Below are positions 32,003 through 39,862 of a DNA stretch of 64,000 nucleotides, one piece after another (within the stretch, counting starts at the first letter, position 1; every line of letters begins with the position of its first letter). Below the pieces are notes generated by a model. The model was not told where the DNA came from and ran no database searches. It saw nothing but the letters and a program-made list of their open reading frames with translations. Made by a program: the position numbers and the translations under genes. The DNA comes from DATBJJ01 sp036556425 (GTDB lineage: Bacteria; Acidobacteriota; Vicinamibacteria; Vicinamibacterales; 2-12-FULL-66-21). The stretch lies in assembly GCA_036556425.1 (NCBI GenBank), contig DATBJJ010000066.1, positions 1 to 64,000 on the forward strand, in the 5' to 3' direction.

Positions 32003-34423
32003 ATGGCTAAGGCGTTGGTCGTCGTCGAGTCGCCCGCAAAGGCGAAGACCATCAACAAGTATCTTGGACGGAAGTACAAGGTCGTCGCGTCGATGGGCCA
32101 CGTCCGCGATCTTCCCAAGAGCAAGTTGGGCGTCGACATCGAGGACGGGTTCGAGCCTTCGTACGAAGTGATTGCGACGCGGAAGAAAGTCGTCAAGGAG
32201 CTGAAAGACGCCGCGAAGGAGGCGTCCGAGATCTTCGTGGCGACGGACCCCGATCGCGAGGGCGAAGCAATCGGCTGGCACCTCGCGCAGGAGCTCGGCA
32301 GCACGAACCGCAAGAAGATCCGTCGGCTCATGTTCAACGAGATCACGAAGAAGGGCGTCCTCGACGCGCTCGATCACCCGACGAAAATCAACAAGCAGAT
32401 GGTGGACGCGCAGCAGGCGCGCCGCGTGCTCGATCGTCTTGTCGGCTACAAGATCAGTCCGCTGCTATGGGAGAAGGTGCGCCGCGGGCTCAGCGCTGGA
32501 CGCGTGCAGTCGGTCGCGCTGAAGATCATCTGCGATCGCGAACGCGAGATCGATCGCTTCGTCGCGGAGGAATACTGGAACATCACGGCGCGGCTCGCCG
32601 GACGCGTTCCGCCGGAATTCGATGCGCGCCTCCTGAAGCGCGGCGGCAACACCGTCGAGATCCGCAATGGCGAAGAAGCGAACGTGGTGCTCGCCGATCT
32701 TCGCCGCGCGTCGTGGATCGTTCAGTCCGTTGTCACCAAAGAGCGCAAGAAGAGCGCGATCCCTCCGTACATCACGAGCAAGCTGCAGCAGGCGGCCCGT
32801 TTTCCCGTGAAGAAGACGATGATGATCGCGCAGCAGTTGTACGAGGGCATCGATCTGCCGGGCGAAGGCTCGGTCGGACTGATTACCTACATGAGGACCG
32901 ACTCCACGCGCGTCTCCGAGCAGGCGCTCACGGATGTGCGCGAGCTGATCGCGGTCAAGTTCGGTCCGGAGTATCTGCCCGAGAAGCCGAACTACTTTCG
33001 CGCGAAAGCGGACGCGCAGGACGCGCACGAGGCGATTCGCCCGACGTCGGTCCACTATCACCCCGACGCGATTCGCCAGCACCTCTCGGCCGATCAGCAC
33101 TACGTGTATCGCTTGATCTGGAATCGCTTCGTCGCGTCGCAGATGCCGCCCGCGACCTTCGACGAGACGACGGTCGACATTGCCGCGGGCGAGTACACGT
33201 TTCGAGTCAAAGGGTCGGTGCCGAAATTCGCCGGCTGGCTCGCCGTCTATAACCAGGACGTGCCCGACGAGAAAGCGGGCGGCTCTGGACCGGATGGAAG
33301 TTCAGATGACGACGATGGATCGAGCGTGCTGCCGCCGCTCGCCGAAGGCGATCGTCTGGAGCTGCGCGGGCTGAAGCCCGAGCAGAAATTCACGCAGCCC
33401 CCGCCGAGATACACGGAGGCTACGCTCGTGAAGGCGCTCGAGGAGAACGGCATCGGCCGGCCGAGCACGTACGCGTCGATCATCGGGGTCATTCAAGCGC
33501 GCGAGTACGTCAACAAGATCGACGGCCGCTTCAAGCCCACGCGCCTCGGCATGATGCTCGTCGAGCGTCTGCTCAGCCCGGTGTTCGACGACATCCTCGA
33601 CGTCAACTACACGCGCGAGCTCGAGGAGGATCTCGACAAGATCGAGGAAGGCAAGGAAGACTACGAGTCGACGCTGAAGAACTTCTACAAGAAGTTCGCG
33701 AAGGATTTGAAGCGCGCCGCCAGGGAGATGATCAATCTCAAGGAGGGCGTCGAGCCGGAGCCGTCGATCGCGTGCGACAAGTGCAGCGCGGCGATGGTGA
33801 TCAAGTCCGGGCGGTTCGGGTTGTTTCTCGCGTGCAGCGCCTATCCGGACTGCGAGAACACCCGCGAGCTCGAGACGCCGGAGCCCGGCGCGGAGGGCGA
33901 CATCGACGAGACGTGCGAGAACTGCGGCAAGCCGATGGCCGTCAAGCGCGGGCGCTTCGGCCAGTTCCTCGCGTGCACCGGGTATCCCGAGTGCAAGACG
34001 ACCCGGAAGCTCATCGCGACGAAGCAGGGCCTCACCGCGGCGAAGCCCGATCAAGTGCTCGACGAGAAGTGCCCGAAATGTGCCTCGAATCTCGTGCTGA
34101 AGCACGGACGGTTCGGCGAGTTCACGGCTTGCACGAATTATCCGAACTGCAGATACATCAAGCAGAAGTCGACGGGCATTCTCTGTCCGAAGGATGGCGG
34201 CGACGTGGTCGAGCGGAAGTCGCGCCGCGGAAAGCTGTTCTTCGGATGCGCCAACTATCCGGACTGCGATTTCACCCTCTGGAACAGGCCCATGCTCGAG
34301 AAGTGCCCCGACTGCGGCGCGCCGTATCTCGTCGAGAAGATCACGAAGCGCCACGGCCGGCAGTTGATCTGCAACGCCGAAACGTGCGAGTACTCGCGTG
34401 CAGAGGAGCTCGCCCCGGCGTAG
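32003..34423 (+). CDS. topA: DNA topoisomerase I
   Basis: An 806-residue type IA topoisomerase relaxing negative supercoils. It starts with the TOPRIM domain (ALVVVESPAKAKTINKYLG, DPDREGEAIGWHL); the active-site tyrosine is Y296 in ITYMRTDSTR. Residues ~430-445 hold a Gly/Ser/Asp-rich loop. At least four C-terminal zinc ribbons follow (CDKCSA...CSAYPDC, CENCGK...CTGYPEC, CPKCAS...CTNYPNC, CPKDGG...CANYPDC, and a final CPDCG). trmFO starts 3 nt later. Confidence 0.96.
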   Translation: MAKALVVVESPAKAKTINKYLGRKYKVVASMGHVRDLPKSKLGVDIEDGFEPSYEVIATRKKVVKELKDAAKEASEIFVATDPDREGEAIGWHLAQELGSTNRKKIRRLMFNEITKKGVLDALDHPTKINKQMVDAQQARRVLDRLVGYKISPLLWEKVRRGLSAGRVQSVALKIICDREREIDRFVAEEYWNITARLAGRVPPEFDARLLKRGGNTVEIRNGEEANVVLADLRRASWIVQSVVTKERKKSAIPPYITSKLQQAARFPVKKTMMIAQQLYEGIDLPGEGSVGLITYMRTDSTRVSEQALTDVRELIAVKFGPEYLPEKPNYFRAKADAQDAHEAIRPTSVHYHPDAIRQHLSADQHYVYRLIWNRFVASQMPPATFDETTVDIAAGEYTFRVKGSVPKFAGWLAVYNQDVPDEKAGGSGPDGSSDDDDGSSVLPPLAEGDRLELRGLKPEQKFTQPPPRYTEATLVKALEENGIGRPSTYASIIGVIQAREYVNKIDGRFKPTRLGMMLVERLLSPVFDDILDVNYTRELEEDLDKIEEGKEDYESTLKNFYKKFAKDLKRAAREMINLKEGVEPEPSIACDKCSAAMVIKSGRFGLFLACSAYPDCENTRELETPEPGAEGDIDETCENCGKPMAVKRGRFGQFLACTGYPECKTTRKLIATKQGLTAAKPDQVLDEKCPKCASNLVLKHGRFGEFTACTNYPNCRYIKQKSTGILCPKDGGDVVERKSRRGKLFFGCANYPDCDFTLWNRPMLEKCPDCGAPYLVEKITKRHGRQLICNAETCEYSRAEELAPA

Positions 34424-34426
34424 TTC

Positions 34427-35908
34427 ATGACAACGATTCACATCATCGGCGGCGGCCTGGCCGGGTGCGAAGCCGCCTGGCAGGCGGCGCAGCTCGACGT
34501 TCCGGTCGTCGTTCACGAAATGCGGCCGGTGCGGCCGACGGCCGTGCACAAAACCGACGGGCTCGCCGAGCTCGTCTGCAGCAATTCATTCCGCGGGGAC
34601 AAGCTCGATAACGCCGTCGGTCTGCTGAAAGAGGAGATGCGGCGGCTTGGTTCGCTGATCATGCGCGCCGCGGACGACTCGCGCGTTCCCGCGGGCGCGG
34701 CGCTGGCCGTGGATCGCGAACGGTTTTCGGCGCTCGTGACGCGCGAGGTCGAGGCGCATCCGCTGATACGCGTCGTTCGCGAGGAGGTCCCCGGGATCCC
34801 TACCGATGTTGGCGGTCCGGTGATCGTCGCTACCGGTCCGTTGACCTCGGAATCGCTCTCTCGCGAGGTCGCCGCGCTCGTCGGCGCGGAGCATCTCTAT
34901 TTCTACGACGCGATCAGCCCGATCGTCCTCGCCGAATCGATCGACGTGACCAAGGTGTTCCGCGCCTCGCGATGGTCACGGAGTTTGCGCGCTGGGGACA
35001 CCCAAACGGGACAGCCAAACGGGACAGCCAATCGGGACACCCAATCGGGACACTCAACGTTGAGTGTCCCCGCCCTCGCCTGCGGCGTTGACGACGGCGA
35101 AGGGGACTATTTGAACTGTCCGATGGACAGAGAAGAGTACGCACGCTTCCACGACGCGGTGATGTCCGCGGAGAAGGCGCCGCTGCACGAGTTCGACAAC
35201 GCGACGTTCTTCGAGGGGTGCTTGCCGATCGAGGTGATGGCGAGCCGCGGCGCAGACACGCTTCGTTACGGTCCGATGAAGCCGGTTGGCCTGACCGACC
35301 CGCGCACTGGCCGCGAGCCGTACGCCGTCGTTCAACTTCGTCAGGACAACCTCGCCGGCGATCATTTCAGCCTCGTCGGGTTCCAGACGCAGATGAAGTG
35401 GGGGGAACAGGCGCGCGTGCTGCGTCTGATTCCCGGTCTCGAGAACGCCGAGTTCGTGCGATTCGGCATGATCCACCGCAACACCTACATCAACGGTCCG
35501 ACCGCGCTGCGCGAGACGTGGCAGATGAAGACGCGTGATGACCTGTTCTTTGCTGGCCAGATCTCGGGCGTCGAGGGATACGTCGAATCAGCCGCGTCGG
35601 GATTGATCGCGGGCCGCAACGCCGCGTCGCTCGTGCTCGGCCGGCCGCTCCGTGTGCCGCCGAGAACGACCGCACTCGGCGCGCTCGCCCATTACGTGTC
35701 CCACGCCGATCCGCGCCACTACCAACCCACGAACATCACGTTCGGCATCGTCCAGCCGATCGACGATCGATCCGTGTCGCGGAGAACGGCCGAGGATGGA
35801 CGCAAAATGAGCCGCAAGGAGTCGCGGAAAATCGCGATCTCGTCGCGAGCGCTCGAGGATCTCGAGAGATGGATGGAAGCCGGCGAGGCGCACCCGGCGA
35901 TGCGGTGA
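34427..35908 (+). CDS. trmFO: Methylenetetrahydrofolate-tRNA (uracil-54-C5)-methyltransferase, with internal repeat insertion
   Basis: A 493-residue FAD/folate enzyme making m5U54 in tRNA. The N-terminal FAD motif GGGLAGCEAAWQAA, HKTDGLAELVCSNSFRG, YLNCPM, KPVGLTDPRTGREPYAVVQLRQDN and GQISGVEGYVESAASG are all family hallmarks. The usual length is about 435-450; here about 36 extra residues (about 186-222, rich in TQTGQPNG) are encoded by a 13-bp tandem array ending in a 24-bp palindrome. The frame is kept and all catalytic blocks are intact. Its stop overlaps the xerC GTG. Confidence 0.95.
   Translation: MTTIHIIGGGLAGCEAAWQAAQLDVPVVVHEMRPVRPTAVHKTDGLAELVCSNSFRGDKLDNAVGLLKEEMRRLGSLIMRAADDSRVPAGAALAVDRERFSALVTREVEAHPLIRVVREEVPGIPTDVGGPVIVATGPLTSESLSREVAALVGAEHLYFYDAISPIVLAESIDVTKVFRASRWSRSLRAGDTQTGQPNGTANRDTQSGHSTLSVPALACGVDDGEGDYLNCPMDREEYARFHDAVMSAEKAPLHEFDNATFFEGCLPIEVMASRGADTLRYGPMKPVGLTDPRTGREPYAVVQLRQDNLAGDHFSLVGFQTQMKWGEQARVLRLIPGLENAEFVRFGMIHRNTYINGPTALRETWQMKTRDDLFFAGQISGVEGYVESAASGLIAGRNAASLVLGRPLRVPPRTTALGALAHYVSHADPRHYQPTNITFGIVQPIDDRSVSRRTAEDGRKMSRKESRKIAISSRALEDLERWMEAGEAHPAMR
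34995..35070. repeat. Five 13-bp tandem repeats ending in a 24-bp perfect palindrome, inside trmFO
   Basis: GGGACA recurs at 34995, 35008, 35021, 35034 and 35047, exactly 13 bp apart, with units of the form GGGACAnCCAAnC. The last unit runs into its own inverse: 35047-35070 is a perfect palindrome with half-site GGGACACTCAAC. The element translates through in frame. Confidence 0.92.
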
Positions 35909-36840
35909 AGACGGTCCGCGCGCTGCTCGACGAGTTCCTGGAGCATCTGCGGCTGAACGAGAACGCTTCGCGGCACACGGTCCGCGCGTACGAGAGCGAC
36001 CTCTCCCAGTTCGTCGAGTTTCTCGCGGAGCGCGCCGGCCGGCGGCGCGCCGAGCTGACGCCGTCCGACGTCGATCATCTGAACATTCGAGAGTTTCTCG
36101 GCGAGCTGCACCGGCGCGGCAACACGCGCGCGTCCGCGGCGCGCAAGCTCGCGGCCATTCGAACGTTCGGCAAATACCTCCGGCGCGAAGGGATCGTCGA
36201 CGGCGATCCGGCCGCGCTCGTCGGCACGCCGAAGCGCGAGCATCGCCTGCCGGCGCATCTCGGCGAGGGCGAGATGTCGAAGCTGATGGAAATGCCGGAC
36301 GTGTCCACGCCGCTCGGCCGACGCGACCGCGCGATCCTGGAGCTGTTCTATGCCTCGGGCCTACGTTTGAGCGAGCTCGTTGGTCTGAATCTCGAGGATG
36401 TAAACCTCTCGGGCCGGATGGTGCGCGTCCTCGGCAAGGGCGGCAAAGAACGCATCGTGCCGTTCAACAAGAGCGCGGAATCCGCCGTGCGCGCCTGGCT
36501 GTCCGATCTCGGACGCTGGGGTCAGACCCCAGACGCACCGCTACGTGCTCGACGAGGACGGGCACAGCCACTTTTTGTCAATTACAAGGGAGGACGGCTT
36601 TCCACCCGGAGCGTGGATCGGCTCGTGCGGAAGTACGTCGCGTCGTGCAGCACGCGCTTCGGCATCAGCCCGCACGCGCTGCGGCATTCGTTCGCGACGC
36701 ATTTGCTGGAGCGGGGCGCGGATCTCCGTGCGATCCAAGAGCTGCTGGGCCACGCCCGTCTGAGCACCACGCAGCGTTACACGCACGTCAACGCCGCGCA
36801 GCTGCTCGAGACGTATCGAAAGGCGCACCCAAAGGCGTAG
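35905..36840 (+). CDS. xerC: Tyrosine recombinase XerC-type
   Basis: A 311-residue site-specific recombinase for chromosome-dimer resolution. The SAM-like N-terminal domain contains FLEHLRLNENASRHTVRAYESDL. Catalytic residues are R154 (SGLRLSELVGL), H257 and R260 (HALRHSFATH), H283 (GHARLSTTQ) and Y292 (RYTHV). The GTG at 35905 overlaps the trmFO TGA, so the two are coupled. Around residues 205-217 a GGGGTCAGACCCC element has been read through, giving GRWGQTPDAPLRAR, where homologues have a short variable loop before LFVNYKGGRL. Catalytic residues are untouched. Confidence 0.93.
   Translation: MKTVRALLDEFLEHLRLNENASRHTVRAYESDLSQFVEFLAERAGRRRAELTPSDVDHLNIREFLGELHRRGNTRASAARKLAAIRTFGKYLRREGIVDGDPAALVGTPKREHRLPAHLGEGEMSKLMEMPDVSTPLGRRDRAILELFYASGLRLSELVGLNLEDVNLSGRMVRVLGKGGKERIVPFNKSAESAVRAWLSDLGRWGQTPDAPLRARRGRAQPLFVNYKGGRLSTRSVDRLVRKYVASCSTRFGISPHALRHSFATHLLERGADLRAIQELLGHARLSTTQRYTHVNAAQLLETYRKAHPKA
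36518..36530. repeat. GGGGTCAGACCCC palindrome inside xerC
   Basis: The same 13-bp element as in uvrA, here flanked by T and A (TGGGGTCAGACCCCA), located in a surface-loop region of the recombinase. Confidence 0.8.
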
Positions 36841-36947
36841 CTCTCAGCTCTCAGCTTTCAGCTATCAGCTATCAGCTGAGACCGGATCGCTGAGAGCTAA
36901 TGGCTGAGAGCTGAGAGCTGAGAGCTGATAGCTGAGAGCTGTGAGCT
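36841..36947. repeat. 7-bp AGCTCTC-type repeats forming a long inverted structure between convergent genes
   Basis: The left arm (36841-36879) is a run of CTCAGCT-like heptamers and the right arm (36889-36947) its inverse, GAGAGCT-like, separated by ACCGGATCG. The array starts at the xerC stop and reaches the stop of the convergent regulator gene. It could fold into a very long hairpin on either transcript and act as a bidirectional terminator. Confidence 0.8.
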
Positions 36948-38349
36948 AACTCGCCATCGATTCCACCATCGGCCGGCGGCCGCGCGCGTAGTCGATGCCG
37001 AGCGTCTTGATCTTGTAGTTCATGACGCGCGGGCTGATCGCGAGCAGCTCCGCCGCGTCCTTCTGCACCCAATTCGACATCTTCAGCGCCTCGATCAGCG
37101 CTTGACGCTCGATCTCCTCGAGCGCGATGCCGGTCGGCGGAATCTTGACGACCGGACTCACGTCGCCCGACGGCTGCGTGGTCGACAACTCGCCGAGCCG
37201 GAGATCGCCGCTCGACACGAGCGGGCCTTCGGTCAGCAGCACCGCGCGCTCGATCGCGTTCTCGAGCTCGCGGATGTTGCCGGGCCAGTTGTAGCGCATC
37301 AACAGCTTGTGCGCGTCGGGCGACAAGCCGTCGAGCCGCTTCTTCAATTCGCCGGAGAAACGCCGCAGGAAGAACATCGCGAGCTGCTGGATGTCGTCCT
37401 TGCGCTCGCGCAGCGGCGGCATGTCGATCGACACGACGTTCAGCCGATAGTAGAGGTCCTCGCGGAACAGGCCGTTGGCGACCATCTGCGGCAGGTTTCT
37501 GTTCGTCGCCGCGATCACTCGCACGTCGACACGCAGCGTGCGCGTGCCGCCCAACCGCTCGAACTCGTGCTCCTGCAGGACGCGGAGGATCTTCGCCTGC
37601 GTGTTCGCGCTCATGTCGCCGACTTCGTCGAGGAACAGCGTTCCGCCGTCCGCCTGCTCGAAGCGGCCGACCCGCTGCTTGTCCGCCCCCGTGAACGCGC
37701 CTTTCTCGTGGCCGAAGAGCTCCGACTCGAGCAGGTTCTCCTGCAGCGCCGCGCAGTTCACCTTGACGAAGTTGCGTCCCGAACGGAGCGAGTTGTGATG
37801 GATCGCGCCCGCGATGAGCTCCTTGCCCGTGCCCGTCTCGCCGCGAATGAGCACGGTCGTGTTGCTCTTCGCCACCTTCTTGACGATCGAGAGCACGGAC
37901 TGCAGCGCGCCGCTCGCGCCGACGATCCGATCGAAATCGTAGATGTCCTGCTGCGTGTGGCGGAGGTACTCGATCTCGTGCTTGAGGCGCCGGTGCTCGA
38001 TGGCCTTCTCGACCTTGAGCTCCATCTCCTCGATCTCGAAAGGCTTCTGCACGTAGTCGAACGCGCCGATCTTCATCGCCTCGACCGCGGTGTGCACCGA
38101 GCCGAACGCCGTCATGAGGATCACCGCAGTCGTCGGATGCAGTGACTTCGCCGTGCGCAACACGTCGAGGCCGTCGCTGCCCCCCATCTTGAGGTCGCTC
38201 AGCACGACGTCATACTGCCCTTCGTGCAGCTTCTCGATCGCTACGTTGCCGTTCGGCGCCTCGTCGACTTCGTGCTGCGCGTCCGACAGCGCGCGGACGA
38301 TGCCGCGCCGCAGCGAATCGTGATCATCTGCCACCAGAATCCGGCCCAT
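36946..38349 (-). CDS. NtrC-family sigma-54-dependent response regulator
   Basis: A 467-residue activator. The receiver domain (1-120) has phospho-acceptor D52 (LSDLKMGG). The AAA+ domain has Walker A GETGTGKEL, the sigma-54-contacting GAFTGA loop, Walker B GGTLFLDEVGD and RWPGNIREL-like (here YNWPGNIRELENAIERA). A Fis-type HTH ends the protein (AAELLAISPRVMNYKIKTLG). It is cotranscribed after the PAS kinase. Its presence shows that the genome uses sigma-54, which supports the -24/-12 sites noted at 21598 and 39761. Confidence 0.95.
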   Translation of the reverse strand: MGRILVADDHDSLRRGIVRALSDAQHEVDEAPNGNVAIEKLHEGQYDVVLSDLKMGGSDGLDVLRTAKSLHPTTAVILMTAFGSVHTAVEAMKIGAFDYVQKPFEIEEMELKVEKAIEHRRLKHEIEYLRHTQQDIYDFDRIVGASGALQSVLSIVKKVAKSNTTVLIRGETGTGKELIAGAIHHNSLRSGRNFVKVNCAALQENLLESELFGHEKGAFTGADKQRVGRFEQADGGTLFLDEVGDMSANTQAKILRVLQEHEFERLGGTRTLRVDVRVIAATNRNLPQMVANGLFREDLYYRLNVVSIDMPPLRERKDDIQQLAMFFLRRFSGELKKRLDGLSPDAHKLLMRYNWPGNIRELENAIERAVLLTEGPLVSSGDLRLGELSTTQPSGDVSPVVKIPPTGIALEEIERQALIEALKMSNWVQKDAAELLAISPRVMNYKIKTLGIDYARGRRPMVESMAS

Positions 38350-38398
38350 TGCTCAGCCTCTCTTATTCGAAACAACCGTTGACACGCCAGACCAGGAC

Positions 38399-39658
38399 CT
38401 ACCCCTCCGACCGAAACAACTGATGCGCGCTCGACACCGGCAGCGTGACGCGGAACAGCGTTCCGCCGCTCGAGGGCGTGCCCATGTCGATGCGTCCATC
38501 GTGCGCGTTGACGATCTTCCGAACGATCGCCAATCCCAAACCAGTCCCTTGCGGCTTCGTCGTGAAGAACGGACTGAAGATCCGATCGACAACGTCCGCC
38601 GGCACGCCGGGACCGTCGTCGGTCACGTCGACCTGCACCATCGGTCCGACGATCGCCTCGCCGCCCGACAACGGCTCCTCTTCGGGGAGCTCGGTCGCGT
38701 GAATGCGAACGATGCCGCGCCCGTTCATGGCTTCGAACGCGTTGATCAAGAGATTGGTGAAGACCTGGCGGACCTGATGCGGGTCGCCCTGGATCGAGAG
38801 TCCGTCTGGCACCGAGACTTCGACGTCCACTTTGCCGCGCGGCGCATGGCCTTCCGCGAGCGCGACCGCGTCCGTGATCACATCGCCGATCGACATGCGC
38901 TCGACCTGGAGACGAATCGGACGCACGAAGTCGAGGACCTCGAGCACGATGGCGTTCGCCATCTTGGCTTCTTTGATGATGTCCCCGAGGATCGATTGCG
39001 CGTCCTTCGAGTCCGGGAGCTGCCGCTTGAGGATGCCCGCCATGACCTCGATGCCGGCGAGCGGGTTCTTGACCTCGTGGGCGATCGCGGCCGCCATCTC
39101 CCCCAGCGCGGCGAGACGGTCCCGGAGCCGTTCGCGCTCTTCCAGCTGCTCGACCCGCGTGAGGTCCTTGAAGAAGAGCGTGGCCCCCGTGACCCTGCCG
39201 CGCGCGTCCCGAACCTGCGAGATCGTGTAGCCGATGACTTTGTTGCTGCTCTTCAGCCGCAGCTCCGCGCGATTGGGCAGATGCGACAGCTCGAAGGCGC
39301 TGGCGATGATTCGCGCCACCTCGGGCTGACCCTGGAGGACGCCGGTGAATGGGCGGCCGATATCGGTGCGCCGTGGCGGCAGGCCCAGGATGCGATACGC
39401 GACGTCGTTCATCACGGCCACCCGGCCGTCGACGGTGACCGCCAGAACGCCGTTCCGGAGGCTCCAGACGAGGTCCCGGTAGAACTCGTCGGTCGCGAGC
39501 TCCCGAACGCTCGCCGACGACGAGCCAGGGGATTTTCGAGGCTTCGCGCGGGTAGGTCGCGTGGGCACAGGATCGACACCAGGACCGTCCGGACTCAGCA
39601 GGTCCTTGGTAGGCAATATTGTAATTGCGCGCTCCTGATCAGCCAAGCTCATTTCCAT
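38399..39658 (-). CDS. PAS-domain sensor histidine kinase
   Basis: A 419-residue kinase without transmembrane segments, probably a cytoplasmic NtrB-like sensor. A PAS domain (about residues 65-175, RNGVLAVTVDGRVAVMNDVAYRILG) precedes the dimerisation helix with H194 in AIAHEVKNPLAGIE and a HATPase domain (NLLINAFEAM, DDGPGVP, GTGLGLAIV). The stop lies 49 nt before the NtrC-type regulator, so the two form a two-component operon. The start is uncertain between 39658 and 39652. Confidence 0.92.
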   Translation of the reverse strand: MEMSLADQERAITILPTKDLLSPDGPGVDPVPTRPTRAKPRKSPGSSSASVRELATDEFYRDLVWSLRNGVLAVTVDGRVAVMNDVAYRILGLPPRRTDIGRPFTGVLQGQPEVARIIASAFELSHLPNRAELRLKSSNKVIGYTISQVRDARGRVTGATLFFKDLTRVEQLEERERLRDRLAALGEMAAAIAHEVKNPLAGIEVMAGILKRQLPDSKDAQSILGDIIKEAKMANAIVLEVLDFVRPIRLQVERMSIGDVITDAVALAEGHAPRGKVDVEVSVPDGLSIQGDPHQVRQVFTNLLINAFEAMNGRGIVRIHATELPEEEPLSGGEAIVGPMVQVDVTDDGPGVPADVVDRIFSPFFTTKPQGTGLGLAIVRKIVNAHDGRIDMGTPSSGGTLFRVTLPVSSAHQLFRSEG

Positions 39659-39760
39659 GTTGCAGTTACGGCATGTCAGGTCTTCATGTCCCGTCCGCGC
39701 GGGCGGCAACCGACACCCGGGACGCACTTCTCCTGACGCCGACCATGCTGGGGGCAAACC

Positions 39761-39780
39761 GTATGCCCCAGCTTTGCCAA
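39761..39780 (-). promoter_or_regulatory. Weak sigma-54-like site upstream of the kinase/regulator operon
   Basis: On the minus strand TTGGCAAAGCTGGGGCATAC has the GG and GC dinucleotides 10 nt apart as in -24/-12 promoters, but the -12 box (GGGGCAT) is a poor TTGCW. It would allow autoregulation by the NtrC-type protein. Confidence 0.3.
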
Positions 39781-39862
39781 CGGGAGGGGACGAATTCCTT
39801 GGGGTTTTGTGCTGGTAGGAGCCGATCGGCGGCCGATGGCGGGTTACAAATCTGACCAGTGA

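Noticed and set aside
35905..36840. xerC as an integrase of a mobile element
   Set aside because: It is translationally coupled to trmFO in the conserved topA-trmFO-xerC order, typical of the housekeeping recombinase; no attachment site or cargo is seen.
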